Positions 1-21,200 of a stretch of 64,000 nucleotides of DNA are shown here, piece after piece. Location: NCBI GenBank assembly GCA_024305405.1, contig JAKNDB010000092.1, positions 2,139,501 through 2,203,500 of the forward strand, given 5' to 3'. Origin of the DNA: Dirofilaria immitis (Eukaryota > Nematoda > Chromadorea > Rhabditida > Onchocercidae). The notes below the pieces were generated by a model. The model made no database searches and was not told the DNA's origin. It saw nothing but the letters and a program-made list of their open reading frames with translations. Numbering within the stretch: the first letter of the stretch is position 1; each line of letters starts with the position of its first letter. Made by a program: the position numbers and the translations under genes.

Positions 1-249
1 AACTTATCACTGCAGTAAATGAAAAATGGTTTCCAATCTATAAAAATTTTTATTTGTATAGTATGGGAAATTCTAAACAGCTTATGAAAAGTTGAGTTAG
101 TGATTATCGGCAACTGTCTTCATTTTTCATTGAATCGGCCCTTATAACATACTTTACGTTGTTCTATTTTTAAACTGCTATCTCAGTTTAAAAATACTAC
201 TACTATTCGCTATAATATTCTTATTTAATCGAATAATTGAAACTACAGA

Positions 250-3200
250 ATGAATAACCTACAAATAGTAAGTTCAATTGAGGATAGTGAAATATGGTTC
301 TACGGAGTACGTGAACAAATTGAGAATAATGACCCAGTTGTTTCGAATAAGGTATAATTTTTTCATTTAAAAGCATTTGGGGAGTCATTGTTCGGCAGCT
401 TGTCTCGATTTTTATTGTTTGATATTTCTTTGTAAATTTTGTTAGCTGTGGAAAATGTTTTTTCTTGACGACATAGTAGAATAAAAAGAATTTGAACTTT
501 TTAAGTTGATACAGTTTATGACATTGAATTCTTCTAACCAGGCGTTTTCGGAGGAGCAGAAGCCAAAAAGAAGTCTTCTCGAAGATTCTTTAGGCTGTTT
601 TATGACTTATAAACGACAGAATGATGCACTGCTGAAATGTGCTCAAGAAGGACCAATGGCAAGAGTGTTCACATTCGAATATTCCACTTGTCATCCAGGT
701 TAGTAAAAGTGGATACATTTTTAATTGATACAAAAGTCAATTTTTAGAAGATTGGAAAAGCACAAAATTATTTAGTATGAAGAAGTATCTTTTTTTAATT
801 ATTTGATTATTTTTTACAGGACAAAGGCGATATCTTGTATCGACAGTACAACGATTCTGGCAATGGTATAAGAAACAATACGATGTTTCATTTTACGAAT
901 TGATACCACAAAATCGTCCAGCGCGTCTGTACTTCGATCTTGAATTTTATCGGAAAACGAATCGTGATATTAAGGAGAAGGACTTGATTAAGGATTTTAA
1001 TGACTGCGTTACCGAACTTTTTGCGGAAATGTTTAGTATTGATTTGGATCCGGAAAAAGTTGGTCTTTGTTTTTTTTTGTTAAGAAATAGTAGAAAGATT
1101 GCTGAATTTCATCTAGCTTAATTGAGAATTAGAAATTTTCGAATTTTAGGAAATCATGAAAGCTGAAAAGAAAGAAAATAGGTGAGATCATGGATGTCTG
1201 TAGAAATTTGAAAACTTTTAACTATTCTTTCTTGATGGTTTGATATTTGCCATAGTCGAGTCGAATTCCAGAAGTGAAAGCAGGAAAAATATTATGGAAA
1301 AACAGTAATCAGTACTAATAAACTCACTGTTCAACAATTTGAGTCACTGTTTTACAGCAGATGTTGGTACTTGATGCTTCAACAACTGCCAAATTTAGTG
1401 AGCATATTGTCATTCATTTATTCGATAACTACTTATTTCCATCAAATACTTCTATGAAGTTTTTTATACAACAGCTAAAAAAAAATGTTTTCATCTGGTC
1501 GATGTTTAGTTTGGAATGCCGACGCTACTAAACTGACGACATTATTTGATACAACTGTTTATTCTGTGTGAGTTTAAATTTATTATATGCCTTAGTAACT
1601 TGGAGTCATGAAGAAACACTTGGTTTATAAAAGCCTGGATTTTTTAAATATATATTCCTATTAGTTGGATATAAATCGTTGCTTAAAAAAACTAGACATA
1701 TAAAAAAATTATGGCAGATGATATATAGGATTTCTAATCTTTTATGAGTAATAGAAATAAAGCTATTTAATAAGCAATAGGAATAAAAATCTTACGATGG
1801 AACCTCTAATTAAATTCAAGTTTTGATGTTTCAAAATGAGTAGAAACCGTCACATCTCGAATTCTCCAAAAAAACACTGCTTTGACTAAATTATTTTTCC
1901 TTCATACTACCCAGTTTTAGAAATTTTTTATGTTTGTAGCTTGGCTCAATTTATCATTTTTTTACCCTCTATTACTGCAGTTGCAGATAGTTATATTGAA
2001 ATTTTATTTCCGACAAAATTTTCATTGTCTTTAGCAGAAATAAGTAGTTTTCGCTCGCTATTCATAAATTTTTACCATCTTTATGAAATTTTACTTTTAT
2101 TTTATTTAATTCTTGGCTTCATTTTTGCTTAATCAAGGAAAAGCTGTATTTTCAGAAATCGTAATTTTCGTTTATATCTGTCATCAAAAATGGGAAAAAA
2201 TAATCCTCTAGTACTCGCACAGCGTTGTAATTTTTATGTCTACAAGAAACACTTATCAAGACGACAAATATTCCTGGACTCATTAGTTGTACCTATCATA
2301 TATAACTTTGCTAAAATATTTCATATCTCAGTAGCTGGAAATGGAGAATATCGGAATATTCAAAAAACTGAAAACCATTACACTTCCTACACAAGGTATA
2401 TTTCGAAACTAAACTTGAAGATCAAGTAGTTTATTTTTCATCAAATTGCATAATTTCATAACTTTGACCTTGTCTTGCTTCAGTATTTACTTTAATTTTA
2501 CTGTATTCTGATTCCTTATTTTTCGAGCACCAGTATCTAAGAACGGTTAAGTACTTGAAGTTATTTCTGCACCTTTTCAAATACTTAACTTGATATCCAA
2601 AGATAAGTACTAAAATACCTTGGCATAGGGATGTTTTATTACCAGTTTCCAGTCACCATTATTATCAATTAATTATTAATTAGTTCAGTACCTTCATCAA
2701 GTGAAAGTGTTAATTATATGATCGGTTATGGAGCAACTTCACCTTTTCCCATATTGGACGAACATATCATCGCTATAAACAGGTGCGTTTCCAAATTTTT
2801 CATCTGCTTTTTCTCCAAATATTTCATCGATAATTCATCTGTTTTTTTCTTTGGATTTATAAAGTATACTTCAGACGATGGAAAGATAATGCATCCATTC
2901 GACAATGGAAGTTGTCAGCGGATAAATTTGCAATGTCTCGACATATTATTTATTATGTATGTTAAATTAGTAGTTTAGAAAGTTTTTCTTATTTCAGTAT
3001 TACTTCATTTATATAACAAATGTATTGTGCTAGCAAGTAATTAATTGCGGCAAATATAATGGAAAAATATTATTGACTGGTAAACCAAAAAATCAATCTT
3101 ATTGATGCTCATTATTTTAATAAGAACTGTTGTGAAGTAAAACGACTAGAGTTTTTAATATTTCAAAAAATATTTTTTTATTTAACAGGAAATCAACTTT

Positions 3201-4218
3201 TTTAGATCTCAAATTGTCGTTATTGTTTTAATATTGGCCGAGAGCATCGAAGTAACGGAATATATTGGATTGCGAATTTGGACAAACTTCACTGTTTTCA
3301 GAAATGCTTCGATGTCGATTGTAATGGTATTAGCTCGAATTATTTCCCTTTGCCGGATTTCGTTTGCACCTCCTTACTGTCTACGAAAGGTAAGTTTCGT
3401 TGACTTTAATTTCAATTTTAATCTCCAATTTTTGATCTTTTACTACTTCATCAATACGACGTAACCTTTTTTTCATAAGCATTTTATCACTCTCAATAAA
3501 TCGGAAATTTTCTCGCTTTATCATAAATCTGCAATCCTCTATTATATATCAGTTGTTCAGATGATCATTTATTGAACTCACTTAATTTCACTATTTAAAT
3601 ATTATTTTGGTATTAATTTGAAGTCGACTAATTTAACCAGATAATTATTTGTGCCTTAATCATTCGTTTATTTTTAAATTTTCATTTAAACATAGTTGTT
3701 GCATAGTTTTCCGACGAAAAATTTTCTTTTGTATCTTGCTCTCTTTATATTGTATTAATGAAAATTGTTTAACGTTTTAAACAGTATTTTTTAAATCTTA
3801 ATCTCTTGTTTATTTTTTGCTATTTTTTTCAGTAACTGCCCCTGGAGATCTGATATTAGAAATTAATAAAATTGCTGTGGAAGCAGCAAATACAGACACT
3901 GAAAACAAAGTAGTCGAAAGTGGTAATATGTCAAAGAAGATACTGCTCGATTTAATAAGAGAAGCAAGGTCAATGAATGAAACTGAAGTTCAAAGGCGCG
4001 CTTTAACATCTCATCATCAAAATGTCATTCTACAAATGCAAATGCTGCAAAATAGTCGGAATTCGTCTGAATTAACTGATAACGAATTGCTAAATGCTTT
4101 TGATTCAGTCAAAAATAATTATGATTTAGTTATCAGTATGCTTCTTGCATTGTATTGTACAGCTATTGCAGCGATGCATATTTTTGCAGTGATATGCTAC
4201 TTTTTCATTTATCTATAA
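250..4218 (+). CDS. PRIMPOL: PrimPol primase-polymerase (nine exons)
   Basis: Archaeo-eukaryotic primase family enzyme that reprimes DNA synthesis ahead of stalled forks, in nucleus and mitochondria of other animals. Exons: 250-351, 542-698, 820-1058, 1361-1567, 2156-2395, 2684-2782, 2875-2956, 3206-3389, 3833-4218; all phases agree, giving about 564 residues (human about 560). Motif I is LYFDLEF (D125, E127), motif II is KFSEH (S179, H181), and motif III is LFDTTVYS (D229) followed by NRNFRLY and SSKMGK. The zinc knuckle is C382, H389, C409, C414, with exactly the human spacing. Exon 4 needs one A removed from the A9 run at 1477-1485. The start follows a possible spliced-leader acceptor ending at 186. 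The last exon has an acidic stretch resembling an RPA-binding region, then a hydrophobic tail that may be artefactual. Family call is firm; the exact C-terminus is not. Confidence 0.9.
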
Positions 4219-4323
4219 TTTGTTGCCTTCTTTGAGCTTTTTATAAAAAAGTTTCTTTGTATGTTATGATTTAAACAATCTTCTGCAAATGTCCTTTATA
4301 CATTAAATTGTGAAAATGGTTTG

Positions 4324-4329
4324 AATAAA
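4324..4329 (+). terminator. Polyadenylation signal of the PrimPol gene
   Basis: Canonical AATAAA about 106 bases after the stop codon at 4218. No other gene on this strand starts for another 3 kb, so it most likely ends the PrimPol transcript. Confidence 0.5.
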
Positions 4330-7300
4330 GTCGCTCTCCTCACATATTTTTCATATCATTTAATTTTTTTGTGCATCGCTATCTTTGGAAATCGCTGATT
4401 AGTTATCGTCATTGCTTGAATCACTTAGTTAATATATGTATATATTTCTCTTTCTACTAGAACGAGCTTCTTAACGTCTTATTCTGGATGTGAATACAAT
4501 ATTCAGGAAACTTATTTTATATGAAATCTGTTTCGAAATTTTAATAGCAAAAGGCATTTGGCTTTGCTGTAGTTTGTTTTTGTTAATTAGATAATGTCTA
4601 TTCAATATTCAAGCATTTGCACATTCTTTTCTTGAGGAAATTTTTAATATAAATCAAGAACGGCAGAATAGGATTAGGATTTCTTCTTTTCATGAATGAA
4701 GTGATAAAAAAATTTAAGAAAGGAATAATGGAAGATATAAATGGCACATGTATATGTAGTAAAAGGACAGAAAATAGAAATATTAAAATTGAAAGACGAT
4801 AAGAAAAGCAGATGAGAGAAATTCCTTGTAGATTTGTATGTTCTCATATATTAAACTTGATATGAGAACTTGAGAAGTGCTGTCCCTGAACTTATTAGTC
4901 ATACTATTAATGCATATGAATGATATATAAGGAGTATAAGGACATTAGCTATAATTCGATAATTATATCGAAACAGATATTAAAAATTTTTAAACTCTTC
5001 AAGTGATAGTCCTGAATGTCATCAAAAAGTTTAAAATTTTATGTTGATATTTTAGTTCCGGTCTTTACAACAAGATTTGAGGATTTTTAATAAGTTTTCG
5101 ATATGAATTGGCTGATATGTAGAGATATTCCTGAAATTTTAGAACTATGTTTCATTTATCTCATTCTAGTTCTCAGCTTCATCAACAATCGTCGGATGGT
5201 ATTGATCAATATTTTTGCAATAAATCCTTATTCCATTTTTTATTCCATATAATTCACCAACTTTTAAGATTCTGAAAAAAGAATTTATAATCCAAACTTC
5301 GAAAGGATGAGGAATGGAAATGTTTAAAATGTAATGATGCCGTTTAAAGTGGAGATATGAGCGTTCTCGAAAATTATTCCATTGCATTGTATAAATTCTC
5401 CTATAAGTAAAGTGATGGTTCCTATCGTTTCAACTCCAACTTTTTGTTTGCACTGTACCACTCATTGCGTTCTTCTTCTCTAATAAATACTTTTTTAATG
5501 CATAGCTTTGACGATCAGTCCCCGAAGCGAGAATTCTAGTGGAGAATGCATAATAGTTTCATAGTAAGATAGATTTATTTACAAATGATATATGGCGATA
5601 AAAATGAAATGATTATATTGCCTAGCATTTTCAAGTTTTGTTTGCTTGATGTGGATTATATTATTTCAATATTTTCCTTTTCAGTATTTTTTTTCATTTT
5701 TTTAACGATGAGCTTTATGATTACGATGAAGAATACGGAATTCATGAAGGTACTCTCCTGAACTTCAAAATTACATATGACAAATTTTGGATTACAATTA
5801 TTATCTTCATCATTTTTGGTTGCTGATCTAAGTTGATGATGATCTTTCTTTTCTTATTAACATTACCCGATGATAATAGGATTACAGCCACAACTAATAG
5901 TGTGATGTGATTCATACAAAAATCGAGATGACAAGATATTTAGAATTCTAATTAGTTTCAGGGATCGTACATTTGATTCCCTTTTCAACAAGATTTGAAA
6001 GAATAGAGTTAGGAATGAATCTCAATGACGGTTTAGAAAAGCAACGATGATTTTTCTTTCAAGCGAATTAATATTCAAAGATAACCGGAAAGCGAAGAAT
6101 TATTTATCTATTTGTAGCAAAAATACACTATAGAAATTAAAAATCTTTCAAAAGTAACAATTTTAATTAATTTGAATAAGTATACTATGTATCCTTAATC
6201 TTGGGAACAAAATTAAAGAATGCATCTTTTTATAATTTGCCTGATTAATGATTAGATTGGAAAAGTAATAACTGGAAAAAGTATGTAAGGGAGGGAGTAT
6301 AAAGTGATTATTATTTTGTACCTACGGCAATATCAAAAATAAAAATGAAAGCTGATATTTCATGAGTTCAAATCTGTTTCAATATTGTTCATAAGGCATC
6401 AATGAATATGTATTTAATGGCAATTTTTACACTCTTCTAAATAATTAGGTGAATTCTTTCCCGAAACGTCTTCCACTGAATGAATGTCACGCATTGTTTC
6501 AGAAATAAAATTGCATTATTTTGTTGAGTTATTTCGACTTGTTGCAATTATCCTTTTTTTTTTTTACTATGAAGTTTCTAGCCATATGATCGTTATGCAA
6601 ACAAGAAATAGTGAAAACATCGACGACGCTTTTGTTATCATGTTTTTCTTTGTCATTACATCATTTTCAGGCTTCCGCTTGAAATTTAATTCAAAGACCA
6701 GAGGCGAAAATCCGTTTCTCAGTTATACGCTTTTCTGCAGTGCTTGAACAAATTTGAGGATATAAAATTCATTCGTTAATAATTTTCCATGATTATTTTT
6801 ACTCTTCAAATAAAAATTATACTTTAATTAGATAGACATATGACAAAATCTGTCTGAGCTGTTAAAAGTATTGCGAAATGAAATGATTTCTATATTCAAT
6901 AGGCATTTATTGATTCAAATTGTAATAGTAAAAAATAAAGAGATGATGGTATTATGCGAGAAAAGAAAATAAGTGGGAGTTAAATGGATGATTTAAAAGA
7001 GGAGGAGGAATCTAATTTTCACCTTTCTTTACTCCAGGACTTATCCTTCCCTCCATATCCATCCTTACGATCTATCGTTTGTCTACTTCTCCGTTTCATC
7101 TACAATTCGTCGCGTTTCCTGATCCATCCTCAATACGAAGTGGAAATGAGAAAGTAGTAAAAGTGAATTCCATCAGAAGTACGCTAGGGACATTGAATTT
7201 ACCTAATTTTTGTTTCGTCACTTCTCGTATGTCAATCTTTTCTAATTAATTACAACTGGTTTGTATTGCATTAAAGACTATCTTTGCAACTTTGAGCTAA

Positions 7301-7390
7301 CATATATCCACTGTCGTGTTGCATTTCGTCGCTACTTGTTAAATTCCATCCATCTTGGATTAATTTCAGAGCTAGTATTTTAAATGTATT
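4330..7390. other. Intergenic region, no gene recognised
   Basis: AT-rich DNA between PrimPol and the cystathionine beta-synthase gene. Open frames are short, have no flanking splice signals and low-complexity translations. A pyrimidine-rich stretch around 7035-7140 is the only compositional change and may belong to the promoter region of the downstream gene. Confidence 0.5.
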
Positions 7391-7407
7391 GAATTTCTCA
7401 ATTTCAG
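7391..7407 (+). promoter_or_regulatory. Probable spliced-leader acceptor before cbs-1
   Basis: A pyrimidine-rich stretch ending in ATTTCAG at 7407 lies 13 bases before the ATG at 7421, with no upstream exon found. In nematodes this arrangement usually marks spliced-leader trans-splicing. It is inferred from the sequence only. Confidence 0.45.
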
Positions 7408-7420
7408 TAATTGAGAAATA

Positions 7421-16308
<8,888 letters not shown>

Positions 16309-16452
16309 ACTGGAAAGAAAATGTGGAACTGATTCGAAGAAAAGTTGGAATGAAGAATTTATTGTTCATTTTGTTTTTTAGGTCATTGTGTTCATTCCTT
16401 CTAAAACATTTCGGTATATATCTATATCCAAATTATTGCGAAAATACTTTAA

Positions 16453-16551
16453 AAACAAATTATTTATTAGTATAGACCCTTCATTCATTATCTGTCAAGT
16501 GAAACAAATTATTCATTTAGCATAGACTCTTCATTCATCATCTGTCAAGTG
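16453..16551. repeat. Tandem duplication of a 49-50 bp unit
   Basis: Units 16453-16501 and 16502-16551 each begin AAACAAATTATT and end ATCTGTCAAGTG, with a few substitutions and one length change between them. They lie just downstream of the cbs-1 stop codon, probably in or after its 3' UTR. Confidence 0.75.
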
Positions 16552-17566
16552 ATTCTAATAGTATTCTAATATCTAATATTACATAAGAATCATGAAGTTT
16601 TGGATTTTTTATGTGGCAAATTTTTTCCTTTTGCAAGAAATACGAGAAAAGTGAAGCCTTAAATTTTGAAGTCAAAATTTCATACTTAAACTAACCAACG
16701 AATATATGTCATTGATTTCAATACTATGGATAACAATATGTAGTTCCAGAATTGATGCGAATGCCATTGTTTCAAATGATATAGAATCAACAATTTTTTT
16801 GAAAAAAAAATGAAAATTTCTAGAGAATAAGTGTTACACGAAATGAAATGCAAGCACGATAAGATTTCAATAACTCAAAATTTTAACATATTTGCTGCAT
16901 AGATATCAGTTTTCTCACATGCTGATAAAATGAACTTTAATTATTCGTGAACTTGTTTCTTTTCATCTTTTGTTTTCGATGAAATTTAGAGAAATGCCAA
17001 AATTTTAAATAACATGCGATTAAGAGGAAATAAGCCGATGATCTGATGGTTTAAAAGCAGTGATGTCACACTACTACCAATGAATTAGCTTGAAATTGCA
17101 GTATTTGTTATCTTTATTATCTTCAAATTGCAGTGTTTGAACAGAAAGAAATATTGTTGCAACTATAAGCATTGCATAATAATGGAACAGTTTAGTTTGC
17201 AATATTTTTTGATTAGTTATTTGTTTAAAAATGATCATAGGTAAAAATATGTCAGAAATTGAGATATTTAAATATTTTGTAAATAGCCATTTGTGTATGT
17301 ATTCGAATAAATCAAATCTGTTTTGAAGTTATTTTAAAATGAAGAGATGAATTAGCTTTAGTGCCCGATCTATCACTTATTCGTAAATAATTTCTACATT
17401 AAAACTGCGCATTGAACTTGTAATTTATTTGTAAATTAAAAATTTCTGAATCACTTGCAAATTAAAAATTTTTTGAAAGAAATTGTAGATTAAAAATTTC
17501 TGAAATCTCAAAAATAATTTTAATCTGAAACTCATCCAAGAAGTAACAATATTAGAGCTATTTCAG

Positions 17567-18143
17567 CATTTACTTGCACTGAAGAAACACTTATTCATGA
17601 ACTATTAATTCATTTATATAACTGTTTGAAAGGCTCACTCATCCAAACATCCATACGATCCAAGCATCAAGGAAATCAAGCGGAAATTCTCTCTAATTGC
17701 CTCATTCGTAATATTCGAAAATTTTTTGCTTTACAGAAATTTATTACTTTTCAGTGCAATATTTCGTAATTATAATAATTTGATTTATTATATCAAGCCG
17801 AATATCTATCTATACTGTAGGAGATTGAAATAAGGAATGATGAGTGATAATTATAAGAAGTGAAGATTTACAAAAATTGCATATACGCTTTATTATTTGC
17901 ATCATCCAATGCTTGATATTTGTGTTATATAATTGATAAGCCGTAGCCATTATTGTTGTTTTATGGCTTTAGAATTCTAATATAATCTCAAATAATAATT
18001 TATAAATTGAATTATTATATATCTTGGTTTTGATTTCTTTTTAAAATTTTTTTCAGCTTTTTCAGGAATTTATTAAAGCAAAAAATTTTGAGCAGACAAG
18101 CGCAATAAAAATAAAAGAAACCATCAGTTATATGAGGTTTTGA
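17567..18143 (+). CDS. Orphan exons, small plus-strand gene of unknown function
   Basis: A segment 18057-18143 follows a strong TTTTTTTCAG acceptor and reads LFQEFIKAKNFEQ through KETISYMRF to a TGA. A candidate upstream exon ends at 17707 before a GTAATA donor, and in the joining frame reads HPYDPSIKEIKRKFSLIASF. The join is phase 0 to phase 0. The exon is open to an acceptor at 17566 only if one base is removed near 17628-17631. The helical, charged ending with an MR-F motif faintly recalls the C-terminal helices of HscB co-chaperones, but no J domain was found upstream. I do not recognise it with confidence. Confidence 0.25.
17637..17737 (-). other. Competing minus-strand terminal-exon reading
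   Basis: On the minus strand this stretch is open from a weak TAAAG acceptor to a TGA and reads NEAIRENFRLISLMLGSYG before ending in CLDE. It overlaps the plus-strand exon that ends at 17707, so at most one is likely to be coding. It is not phase-consistent with the minus-strand gene at 18797-19366. Confidence 0.15.
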
Positions 18144-18272
18144 TAAATGATAAGAAATTTACGAATTTTTCATGAGATATGATAGAAAATACTCGCTTAA
18201 TCAACTTTTGCAATTAGTATTATTTTTGTCGTCGTAACATTTCTAAATTGATTATAGTTACTTTTGATTGTA

Positions 18273-21200
18273 ATGACCATTTTAGCACTTGCAGCATTAG
18301 CTTCTCAAGAAGCGGAAAATCTGAACTTTATCATTCGCCAGATTACTTCTGTTAGAGACCAAATTCGGTAATTTTAATGAATTGCATATTCTTTTTGATT
18401 TCGAAATATTCGCAGTACATACTAAGATATACTTATCTAATATCAAAATTATTGAAGAAATATAAAACATGATTTTCCCAGTTCGTAAACAGTCGAAAAA
18501 TGTCTAAGAATCTCAGATATAATGTAATATTAATAATTTTGAAAATGAACCTATACTTTTTATCATTAAATACCAACTTATTGCCTGATTTTAATAGCAA
18601 TTCACTGTTGAAATTGTGTCAATTTTTGATGATACACTCGAAGGGTAACAATTTGTGAATTTAACGATTCAAAATTCAAGTGGAATTTTTTTCTTTCACT
18701 ATATTTGCACCGCATCATTTATTGTACGAAATAATAAAACAATGGATAAAGAGAGAGAAGAGAAAAAGAAAGAGAGAGGGAGAGAGCGACTGACACAATG
18801 ATGATGGAAATCTGCCCGAAATGCGCGATCTGAAAAAGACGGTTCATCTGCACTTCCATCGCCATCAACCGCGGAATACCGTCGGGTTTATTAAAGCTGA
18901 AAAAAATTTCTAGATTGCAGAGGTGTTGCATTTGTGTACTTCAGGATTCTCCCATTCCTTTATATCTCTCGGATATTGAAATAGGAGCAGGACCAATTAA
19001 TTAAGTTTCCGTTTGTTACTGAAGAAATCAAAGCCTTAACTACCGGGATTTCTTTTTATTTCTTTTTCACTTCTTTTTGCTAGTCCTCTGCTTCTTCGTG
19101 TTTGTTAGATTTTGGTTTAGCTATAACAACTAAATAAGCAGAAGAGAAGATATTCTTCCAGCATTGACATTTTGAATCTTGCAAGTAGTGTACTGCAATG
19201 AACCTTTCCTGAAAGATTGAAATAGAAGATTAAAATGATAAATAATGCGTAATGGAGTATTAAGGCAATTGCTCAGGCACATCGATTACGTCTCTGCTAT
19301 AGAACTGATGCTTTTGACGGTCGATGTATCAACAAATTGCAACTGTTGTTGTAGTTCTGCAGCCATTTCGTTTTATGATATACATCGATTTCCTTATTAA
19401 TATTCTCTTTTATCGTTAAGGGGCAAGATGAGGAATTACTTCAGAATTTTTATTTCATTGTATGCAATATTTGACATGATTCATTAAAATTTTCCAGAGT
19501 CATTTGATATGAAAAATTTTGTATCGGTCTCAGATCTGCGTGATATGGCAATTTGACTTGCTTGTAACAGCGTAGAACAGCATCCTAAAATTATGGCTTC
19601 CAAATCCAATATTAAAATTCTCACATTCGACTGCATATAAGCCGCAATTGTCGATTTTTGCAGTTTCGTGTTGGTAACTTTGAAGGAATGTGGTAGGGCC
19701 GGCAAAAAACTGTGGAATAGATAAGATAAAAGCCACTTTGAGGATATATATATTGAGGATATATCGTAAATTGATTTCTAATATTATTTAACAAAGAGAT
19801 ATTTTGTGGTGAAAGTGATGTGACTGTATAAAAGAGAAAAACATAAGATTCTTTATCTTTCAAAAACTATAGTTTAATTATAACATGAAACATTGCTAAG
19901 ATAACTTTCAATTGAGCAGAGTCAGGCCGAAGTTATCGGAGGAATAAAGTAATTGGTATTCATGTTGTGTTTTAATTATTATTATTATTCTTAGACACTT
20001 GGTAATTTTACTGTGCACTGATTTTGTAATTTATGTCGTTGTTTTATTGCTTTGTTTAGGCTACTGGATAAGTGAATCAGTGATGATTGGAATAGTGTGA
20101 TTGAAATGTTCGATATTCTATATTCAGGGATATCGTCAACTATAAACTAATTTTATTCCCTTTCTAACCTGTTTTATTTTTTGAATACTATTCGTAACTG
20201 CTGATTTGACCACATAATTAATTTTTTTATCTTTGCTGTTCCCACTCAACTTTTTTGATTATTATTTAAATTTTACTTTCATTTCGTTGTTAGAAAAAAA
20301 TTATAGCATTAATTCCATGTTGTTTAATTTAATCCCTATCCAAATGTGAGATTTGCATTGCAATAATATTTTCTTATTTTTTTAAATTGGTATTATTTAT
20401 TCCTTATATTTTTATTGCAAGTTTAGTTTGCATGGTTAGTATATCCGATATTGTTTATAAAATTACCATCGATCTCCTCTTCCTCATATCGTTCAAAAAT
20501 AATTTTCGAACATCTTTGATAGAACCAAAAATATTGCAATAAAATATCACTCTCTAATGAAAATACCACGCATACTTTTCTTATGCATTTAGATTAATCT
20601 TTATGTTGTTCTTTATCAGGTGGCTATAATTGTAAAATTTCAAAAATTGGTAAGGACTGTTCTAGGAGCTTTTGAGCATGTGATTTAGATCATAAGGCTG
20701 ATTTAAGCTTGTGTTATTATTGTGTTTTCGTTTTCCAATAACCAGAATATGTTTTTATAGCGATCATAAATCGATAGTTTGAGCACTTGTTGCGATTTTT
20801 ATGATAGATGCAAAAATGCGTTTAAAATATTGGAATCTGAAAACTTTTATTGAAGTCGGCAGTATTTAAGATGAATTAGCAAATATATCATTATACAGAA
20901 AATTCTTCTTAATTTATTATGTTTCATTGTTGTGCAATAAGAAGGCTGAATCTCAAAATTCATCGAGGAACAAAACGTAAGCTTTTAATATGATTTATCG
21001 AATGTGCTATTGGAAGAATGTAGTTAATAATCTTTAACGATTTTTAGTTTGTCATTTGATTCGATTTAATGGTTAATATCGGCAATAATTTGATGGAAAT
21101 GAGATGTGAACTAAGTTGAGCAATGTTTTGCTTTAAAAATTCCAGAAAGATCTTCATTTAAATTCGTAACAAAAATTAGAGGCTGGTAAAGGAGATATTA

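Noticed and set aside
1477..4218. PrimPol as a pseudogene because of the frame break at the A9 run
   Set aside because: Every other exon is intact and phase-matched, all catalytic and zinc residues are conserved, and similar one-base errors occur in unrelated intact genes.
6484..6747. Plus-strand 87-codon frame between PrimPol and cbs-1
   Set aside because: Phenylalanine-rich, no motif, no nearby acceptor and no neighbouring exon in phase.
18057..18143. Firm assignment of this exon to the HscB co-chaperone
   Set aside because: Resemblance is limited to a helical, charged segment ending in MRF; no J domain with an HPD motif was found upstream.
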